DNA of 11,852 bases from Alphaproteobacteria bacterium (GTDB taxonomy: Bacteria; Pseudomonadota; Alphaproteobacteria; RF32; CAG-239), in the NCBI GenBank assembly GCA_024408895.1, contig JAKSUO010000027.1, positions 1 to 11,852 on the forward strand, written 5' to 3'. Under the pieces are notes generated by a model. That model saw only the letters and a list, made by a program, of their open reading frames with translations, searched no databases and was not told the DNA's origin. Below are positions 7,939 to 11,852 of the stretch, in pieces; position 1 is the stretch's first letter, and each line of letters begins with the position of its first letter. The position numbers and the translations under genes were made by a program.

Positions 7939-8510
7939 AATTCCGGTAATTGCGTTTCATCATACTCCAAAATTTCACAAACCACATCATAATCAAAGCC
8001 GGCGCGCACCAACGTTCCCATATCTTTTTGGTGAAATTCTTTACGCAATTTTTCATCGGCGCGATATGGTCCGATTTTTTTGCGTTTGGCCAATTTTAAA
8101 GCCATCTTTGTTTGATCATATTCCTGAGTGGCCAGAATTGTTTCTGTCATATTTGATGAAATTCCCTTTTCGCGCAATTTGTTTTGAATATAGCGCGCCG
8201 GTTTGCCGGCATTTAAATAATCGTGTATTTTCATTTCTGCAAAACGGCTGTCATCTAAATAATGCAAATTAACAAATTCGGTTAAAATATCTTCAATCCA
8301 CTGATATGCCTCGTTTTTATTAAATTCCGAATTTTCGCGCGCATAGGCATCAACTCGCCTTTTTAGAACACCGCGCAGATTTTCAACTGAAGATTCAAAG
8401 CGTTGCAAATAAAATAAACCGATATTTCTTATTCGTTGAGGAGTAATTTTTTTCTGTGGCCGACGTTGTCGCGGTTTAGCTGAATTCAGGTCATTATTAA
8501 AGTTTTTCAC
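7935..8510 (-). CDS. recX: Regulatory protein RecX (GTG start)
   Basis: RecX binds RecA filaments and limits their extension, restraining recombination and SOS activity. The 191-residue protein is all-helical in pattern, with a basic N-terminal tail (residues 10-27). It has the family hallmark Y-L-D-D-S-R-F-A (84-91) followed by G-K-P-A-R-Y-I-x2-K-L-R-E-K-G-I, the signature of the second three-helix repeat. Length and layout fit alphaproteobacterial RecX, which is somewhat longer than E. coli RecX (166). The start codon is GTG at 8510-8508, not ATG. AAGGA about 8 nt upstream supports it and no ATG exists close by in frame. It is not beside recA, as is also common in alphaproteobacteria. Divergent from hslO across a 64-nt gap; its end overlaps the parE stop by 4 nt. 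Confidence 0.88.
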   Translation of the reverse strand: MKNFNNDLNSAKPRQRRPQKKITPQRIRNIGLFYLQRFESSVENLRGVLKRRVDAYARENSEFNKNEAYQWIEDILTEFVNLHYLDDSRFAEMKIHDYLNAGKPARYIQNKLREKGISSNMTETILATQEYDQTKMALKLAKRKKIGPYRADEKLRKEFHQKDMGTLVRAGFDYDVVCEILEYDETQLPEF

Positions 8511-8538
8511 TTGAAAATTCCTTTTTATTAGACTAAGT
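8510..8538 (+). promoter_or_regulatory. Possible heat-shock (sigma32-like) promoter of hslO
   Basis: CTTGAA (8510-8515) matches the -35 box of alphaproteobacterial sigma32 promoters. Seventeen nt later CTAAGT (8533-8538) is only a partial match to the expected C-Y-T-A-T-x-T. hslO is a heat-shock gene in other bacteria, which raises the prior, but the -10 box is poor and no better sigma70 pair is visible in this 64-nt gap. Confidence 0.3.
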
Positions 8539-8574
8539 TCTTGGTAATTTTAGAACAAAAGAGGTTTTTAAATT

Positions 8575-9477
8575 ATGAACGATAAATGTATTTCTTTTAA
8601 TTTGGATAATAACGCCTTCCGCGGCCGAATTGTACGCACAGATAATGTGATGAAAGATATTTTTGCTAATTGGGTGTATCCTGACAATATTGCCGCCGCT
8701 GTTGCCGAAACAACCGCTTTGGGAATTTTGCTGGCCAGTTTAATGAAGTTCAATGGTTTGTTCACTCTGCAAATTCAAGGAGATGGCCCTTTGTCCGTTT
8801 TGGTTACTGATGTTACCTCGGAAGGGAAAGTGCGTTCATGTGCCAAATATGATGCCCAAAAAATTGAAAACGCTCAAGATTTACGCAAAACAGCCGGCGA
8901 AATTGAACCTACCCCGCATTGGCTGGGACACGGTAATTTAATTTTTACCATTGATCAGGGGCCAAAAACCGATTTATATCAAGGAGTCGTTGATTTACAG
9001 GGCAAAACTCTGGAGGAATGTGCTTTGCGCTATTTCCAATGTTCAGAACAAATTGATACGCATTTGCGTTTATACATAAAAAAAGAAAATAATGTATGGA
9101 AATCGGCAGGTATTTTAATTCAGAAAATGCCGGCGGTCGGCGGTAAAGAATTATCGGAAAATGAAGACAAACTCGCCGAAATTTGGAACGAAGATAAAAT
9201 CCTTACGGACAGCTTAAAACCAGAGGAAATTTTTGATACATCTTTACCATTGGAAGATGTGTTGTTTCGTCTGTTTCACGAGCATCAAGCGCGCGTTGTC
9301 AAAGAAAGCGAATATCATTTCGGATGCCGTTGCAGCAGAGATAAATTGCTCAATACATTGAGTGCCATGAAAGAAGATGATATCAATCACATGGCGGAAA
9401 ACGGCAAAATTACCGCAACTTGCAATTTTTGCGGTCAAACGTACGTTTTTGATAAAAGTGAACTTTTAAAAAATTAA
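8575..9477 (+). CDS. hslO: 33 kDa redox-regulated chaperonin Hsp33
   Basis: Cytosolic holdase chaperone, activated when oxidative stress oxidises its zinc-bound cysteines and unfolds its linker. The 300-residue protein has the N-terminal substrate-binding domain (about 1-185, with I-Q-G-D-G-P-L and the conserved V-R-S/G region), a charged linker rich in Glu, Asp and Lys (about 190-245), and the C-terminal redox switch with Cys251 and Cys253 in F-G-C-R-C-S and Cys283 and Cys286 in C-N-F-C-G. All four zinc ligands are present in the canonical CxC plus CxxC layout, so the switch should work. A GAGG ribosome binding site lies 10 nt before the ATG. The divergent neighbour is recX; a possible heat-shock-type promoter is listed separately. 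No hairpin terminator follows, only a T-rich stretch. Confidence 0.96.
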   Translation: MNDKCISFNLDNNAFRGRIVRTDNVMKDIFANWVYPDNIAAAVAETTALGILLASLMKFNGLFTLQIQGDGPLSVLVTDVTSEGKVRSCAKYDAQKIENAQDLRKTAGEIEPTPHWLGHGNLIFTIDQGPKTDLYQGVVDLQGKTLEECALRYFQCSEQIDTHLRLYIKKENNVWKSAGILIQKMPAVGGKELSENEDKLAEIWNEDKILTDSLKPEEIFDTSLPLEDVLFRLFHEHQARVVKESEYHFGCRCSRDKLLNTLSAMKEDDINHMAENGKITATCNFCGQTYVFDKSELLKN

Positions 9478-9501
9478 AACTTGTTTTTTCCAATAAATTA
9501 A

Positions 9502-9529
9502 TTGCATGTTAAACAATTTGTGTTATTTT
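9502..9529 (+). promoter_or_regulatory. Sigma70-type promoter of the tol cluster
   Basis: TTGCAT (9502-9507) with a 16-nt spacer and TATTTT (9524-9529), the same -10 sequence as the rpmJ promoter. It lies 45 nt before the chosen tolQ start. The gap between hslO and tolQ holds nothing else. Confidence 0.5.
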
Positions 9530-9573
9530 ACGTCAAACTAGTGTGAAAATTGCAATTTATAAAGGTTATACAA

Positions 9574-10323
9574 ATGGAAACAAGTGCTCTTTCAGATGTT
9601 GCGCAAGCCGCAACAGAACAAATGTCTTTGTGGGATATGGTTTGGTCTTCGGATACAATCACGAAGATTGTTATGATTGGTTTAATCGCCGCCTCAGTTT
9701 GGTCATGGGCAATTATCTTGGAAAAATTCGCCACATTGCGTCAAGTTCGCAATCAATCCAAAAAATTTGAAGAAGCTTTCTGGTCAGGCGGTTCGTTAGA
9801 TCGTTTGTATGAAGCAATCGGTAATCGTCCGCGTGATCCTATGTCAGCCATTTTCTGTGCCGCAATGCGTGAATGGAAGCGCAACACGCTGATTAAAGGT
9901 AAGGCAGATCGCGGCATCCGAGGCGTTTCGCTACAACAGCGTATTGAAAAAGCAATGTCCGTTTCCATTGAAAAAGAATTAGATAGCTTAGATACCCACT
10001 TGGGATTTTTAGCCACCACCGGTTCGGTTGCGCCGCTTATCGGTTTGTTCGGCACGGTTTGGGGTATCATTAACAGCTTCAACGCCATTGCCGTCACGCA
10101 GAGCAACTCGCTGACTTCTATGGCACCGGGTATTGCCGAAGCATTATTCACAACAGCATTCGGCTTAATTGCCGCCATTCCGGCCGTTGTAGCCTATAAT
10201 GCCATTTCAAATTCCATTGAAAAATACGCTAAAGCATTGGATAATTTCATGGCAGAATTTTCAACTATTCTGTCGCGTGAAATTGATGAAACAACCTTAA
10301 AAGCGGATATGGCCGGAGAATAA
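9574..10323 (+). CDS. tolQ: Tol-Pal system proton channel subunit TolQ
   Basis: Inner-membrane subunit that, with TolR, converts proton flow into motion of TolA, keeping the outer membrane attached and constricting at division. From the ATG at 9574 it has 249 residues. One span lies at about 31-49, then a long cytoplasmic loop, then two spans at about 143-168 and 188-210. These contain the MotA/TolQ/ExbB hallmark G-L-F-G-T-V-W-G-I and A-P-G-I-A-E-A-L-F-T-T-A-F-G-L. The Thr residues of these motifs line the proton path in the family. The frame is also open to a TTG at 9550, but the ATG at 9574 is preferred because AAAGG (9561-9565) lies 8 nt before it. The acyl-CoA thioesterase gene ybgC, often placed upstream, is absent; hslO is there instead. 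tolR starts 2 nt after the stop. Confidence 0.95.
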   Translation: METSALSDVAQAATEQMSLWDMVWSSDTITKIVMIGLIAASVWSWAIILEKFATLRQVRNQSKKFEEAFWSGGSLDRLYEAIGNRPRDPMSAIFCAAMREWKRNTLIKGKADRGIRGVSLQQRIEKAMSVSIEKELDSLDTHLGFLATTGSVAPLIGLFGTVWGIINSFNAIAVTQSNSLTSMAPGIAEALFTTAFGLIAAIPAVVAYNAISNSIEKYAKALDNFMAEFSTILSREIDETTLKADMAGE

Positions 10324-10325
10324 TC

Positions 10326-10790
10326 ATGTCTTTTATGCATAACCAGACATACAGCCGTCGCCAATCGCGTCGTAAAGCCGATGTCAACATTACCAACTTA
10401 ATGGATGTTATGATGGTTTTGCTGGTGGTCTTTATGGTGGCTGCGCCGTTAATGACTTCCGGCATTCAACTTAATTTGCCGAAAGTCGGTGGTAAAACTC
10501 TGACAGATGAAGGCACATCAGTCAATATCAGTGTGGATTACGACGGAAATTATTACATCGGAAAAACAGTAGTGCCTGATGAAGAAATTTTGCCGCGTTT
10601 GTCCGCCATTAAAGGAGAAAACAGCGAACTTTCGGTTACTATTTCCGGTGATACTGACGCAGCTTACGGGCGTGTTATCGGCTTAATGGCTATGCTCAAG
10701 GAAGCCGGCTACGAAAAAGTCGGGCTGAAAACCGAATCAAAACCTTTCGGCAGCAAAAACGTCAAACCTGGTAATAATAAGAAGAAATAA
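10326..10790 (+). CDS. tolR: Tol-Pal system protein TolR
   Basis: Partner of TolQ in the proton-driven motor. It is 154 residues long with a basic cytoplasmic start (R-R-Q-S-R-R-K), one membrane span at about 26-44 and a periplasmic ExbD/TolR domain. The proton-carrying Asp27 is in N-L-M-D-V-M-M-V-L-L, followed by V-F-M-V-A-A-P-L-M-T, the family pattern. The periplasmic part includes I-Q-L-N-L-P-K and ends in a short Lys/Asn-rich tail. The gene starts 2 nt after the tolQ stop, without a strong ribosome binding site of its own, so translation is probably coupled to tolQ. Confidence 0.95.
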   Translation: MSFMHNQTYSRRQSRRKADVNITNLMDVMMVLLVVFMVAAPLMTSGIQLNLPKVGGKTLTDEGTSVNISVDYDGNYYIGKTVVPDEEILPRLSAIKGENSELSVTISGDTDAAYGRVIGLMAMLKEAGYEKVGLKTESKPFGSKNVKPGNNKKK

Positions 10791-10796
10791 TCTTAA

Positions 10797-11801
10797 ATGA
10801 ACAAGTACTTAAAACAGTCTCTTATATTGCATGCGGTCGTATTCTTAATGATGATTATCGACTTGCCTGGTTTTTGGCATGATGAAGATTTAACATTGGG
10901 ACAAGCGCCGATTATCGTGGACTTATCGCAAGTACGTATTGATGAAATGACTAATTTGCCGTCAAAAGCTGAATTTGGACCGGAAGACCGCAAGGCCACG
11001 GTAGAAGAACGCCAACCTGAGCAATACACCAATGATACGGCACCGGAGCCGGAACCGCAACCTGAACCGGAACAGCAACAACAAGTTGAAGAAACACCTG
11101 ACGAAACACCGGAAGAAATTAAAGACGACTTTTTAGAGCCTCCGGTTCCAACTCAAAAACCGCAGCCAAAGCAAGAGCCGAAACCTCAACAAGCACCGCG
11201 TAAACCTGCTCCGATTCCGACACGCAAACCAAAACCGAAACCAAATAATAAGCCGGTTGACACCAATAAGAAACAGCAAGAACAGGCAAAAGTTCGTAGC
11301 AATGCCTTAAAGAGTCTGATGCAGGAATTGGATAATAATAAAAATATTGATATTGGCGATAAAACGCAAAGCGCAATGATTAAAGAAGGCACTGAGGTTA
11401 AGCATATGGGTATTGAGGGTGGCAACAGCAACGGCTCGTATTTCAGTGATTTAACAATTTCCGAAACAGATGCCATTGCCAGTTTGCTCAGTCAAAACTG
11501 GAATCTTGATCCGGGAGCGATCGGTATTGAAGGTATGGTAGTCAAAATCCGTGTCAGCTTGGCCAAAGACGGCACCATTAAAAAGATTGAGTTTGTTGAT
11601 TCGAAAACGCGACTTCAGGAAAAAGTCCAGGCTGTTTCAAAAACTCTCGAATATGTACTTGTTTCTGAAGAGGGACCTGCGCATAACAGATTATATACTT
11701 CTGATGTATATGTAGGTGGGGAAAAATTAGGAACAGGAAGCGGAAAGACAAAGAAAAGTGCTGAGCAACATGCAGCATGTGAAGCACTAAAAAGAATGTA
11801 A
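10797..11801 (+). CDS. tolA: TolA N-terminal and stalk regions fused in frame to an RNase III dsRNA-binding domain (chimeric ORF)
   Basis: A 334-residue frame that starts 6 nt after tolR. Residues 7-25 form the membrane anchor. Residues 70-110 are Pro/Glu/Gln-rich, and 115-160 are Pro/Lys-rich with a P-T-R-K-P-K-P-K-P stretch: the periplasmic stalk. The TolA C-terminal domain then begins (S-E-T-D-A-I, W-N-L-D-P-G, V-V-K-I-R-V-S-L-A-K-D-G-T-I-K at 222-262). It is cut short at about residue 267, where some 60 more residues should follow. From Asp268 the protein is an RNase III C-terminus: D-S-K-T-R-L-Q-E, E-E-G-P-A-H-N, G-T-G-S-G-K-T-K-K-S-A-E-Q-H-A-A. A cytoplasmic RNA-binding domain on a periplasmic protein makes no functional sense, so I regard the product as not genuine. 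The true tolA probably continued into its missing end, followed by tolB and pal. Confidence 0.85.
   Translation: MNKYLKQSLILHAVVFLMMIIDLPGFWHDEDLTLGQAPIIVDLSQVRIDEMTNLPSKAEFGPEDRKATVEERQPEQYTNDTAPEPEPQPEPEQQQQVEETPDETPEEIKDDFLEPPVPTQKPQPKQEPKPQQAPRKPAPIPTRKPKPKPNNKPVDTNKKQQEQAKVRSNALKSLMQELDNNKNIDIGDKTQSAMIKEGTEVKHMGIEGGNSNGSYFSDLTISETDAIASLLSQNWNLDPGAIGIEGMVVKIRVSLAKDGTIKKIEFVDSKTRLQEKVQAVSKTLEYVLVSEEGPAHNRLYTSDVYVGGEKLGTGSGKTKKSAEQHAACEALKRM
11592..11612. other. Chimera junction between alphaproteobacterial tolA and Bacillota rnc-smc sequence
   Basis: Up to about 11595 the translation follows TolA; from 11598 it follows RNase III. The few residues between (V-D-S) would suit either family, so the join lies in this short interval, probably at shared bases. 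Left of it, tolA uses CGY arginine codons; right of it, the three arginines are CGA, AGA and AGA. Ribosome binding site strength and gene content change at the same point. Confidence 0.75.
11598..11801 (+). pseudogene. rnc: 3' fragment of ribonuclease III (dsRNA-binding domain only)
   Basis: The last 67 codons of the chimeric frame encode a full double-stranded-RNA-binding domain. D-x-K-T-x-L-Q-E lies on the first helix, E-E-G-P-A-H-N before the beta sheet, G-x-G-x-G-K-T-K-K-S-A-E-Q-H-A-A on the RNA-contacting loop and second helix, and the end is A-L-K-R-M. In RNase III this follows an endonuclease domain of about 150 residues, which is entirely missing here, with no E-x2-G-D-x2-L active-site motif anywhere in the frame. 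The E-Q-H-A-A and G-P-A-H-N wording is common in Bacillota RNase III. The fragment is followed 15 nt later by smc, the usual rnc neighbour in that phylum. In its own genome it is presumably an intact gene whose 5' part is not in this window. Confidence 0.88.
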
Positions 11802-11804
11802 ATT

Positions 11805-11809
11805 AGGAG
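11805..11809 (+). promoter_or_regulatory. Strong ribosome binding site of smc
   Basis: AGGAG lies 7 nt before the ATG at 11817, just after the stop at 11799-11801. It is a stronger match to the Shine-Dalgarno consensus than those of parE, hslO or tolR, which fits Bacillota, where such sites are nearly universal. Confidence 0.8.
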
Positions 11810-11816
11810 CTAATTG

Positions 11817-11852
11817 ATGTATTTAAAATCTATAGAAGTTCATGGATTTAAA
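11817..11852 (+). CDS. smc: Chromosome segregation protein SMC, first 12 codons
   Basis: Only the start is present: M-Y-L-K-S-I-E-V-H-G-F-K. This is the opening strand of the SMC ATPase head, whose family pattern is M-x-L-K-x-I/L-E-x-x-G-F-K-S-F. SMC forms the condensin-like ring that organises and separates chromosomes. Spacing (15 nt after the RNase III stop), a strong AGGAG site and the rnc-smc order (usually followed by ftsY) are typical of Bacillota. The identification rests on 12 residues plus gene order, so it is good but not certain. The rest is outside the window. Confidence 0.85.
   Translation, partial: MYLKSIEVHGFK

Noticed and set aside
9550..9573. TTG start adding 8 residues to TolQ
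   Set aside because: A clear AAAGG ribosome binding site lies between it and the ATG at 9574, at correct spacing for the ATG.
9753..10178. 141-codon minus-strand frame within tolQ
   Set aside because: It lies fully antisense to a certain gene, has no ribosome binding site, and its composition is that expected of a shadow frame.
11040..11270. Tandem DNA repeat in the TolA stalk
   Set aside because: The Pro/Glu/Lys-rich wording is low-complexity protein sequence; the underlying codons vary and no exact repeat unit recurs.
10797..11801. A genuine new RNA-binding TolA protein
   Set aside because: TolA acts in the periplasm, both parent domains are broken at the join, and the downstream smc gene and codon shift point to a join between genomes. 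It is kept as a finding but not as a functional claim.

Overview
The window is AT-rich bacterial DNA with densely packed genes. Most of it (1 to about 11595) looks like a low-GC, probably host-associated alphaproteobacterium. The tolQ-tolR-tolA order, a ParE-type (not GyrB) topoisomerase subunit, the 41-residue L36, EttA, RecX and Hsp33 all fit that. I cannot place it below class level. The standard genetic code is used.

Layout. Positions 1-3889 (minus strand) form an apparent operon read right to left: a secreted 183-aa protein of unknown function, ettA (ribosome-associated ABC-F ATPase) and a large polytopic membrane protein resembling GT-C glycosyltransferases. The last gene runs off the left edge. 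Divergently, rpmJ (L36, 4040-4165, plus strand) has a good sigma70-like promoter and ends at a hairpin that also serves the convergent gene, a secreted 506-aa protein of unknown function (4224-5744, minus). Then come parE (5935-7938, plus), recX (7935-8510, minus, overlapping the parE end by 4 nt and starting with GTG), hslO/Hsp33 (8575-9477, plus), and the tight tolQ-tolR-tolA cluster (9574 onward, plus).

The striking part is the right end. The tolA reading frame starts normally with a membrane anchor, a Pro/Glu/Lys-rich stalk and the first part of the TolA C-terminal domain. Near 11592-11612 it changes in frame into the double-stranded-RNA-binding domain of ribonuclease III. It is followed by a strong AGGAG ribosome binding site and the first 12 codons of an SMC chromosome-partitioning ATPase. 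rnc followed by smc is a typical Bacillota arrangement, and codon choice shifts at the same point (CGY arginine codons give way to AGA and CGA). The expected tolB and pal are absent. The simplest reading is a chimeric join between two genomes at a short shared sequence, probably an assembly artefact. A true transfer or fusion would be remarkable but needs read-level proof.

The functions otherwise are housekeeping: translation (ettA, rpmJ), chromosome decatenation (parE), recombination control (recX), redox proteostasis (hslO) and envelope integrity (tolQRA). Two unidentified exported proteins and a GT-C-like membrane enzyme add lineage-specific envelope biology. No RNA genes, CRISPR arrays, insertion sequences or phage genes were seen. 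No gene-free stretch exceeds about 190 bases.
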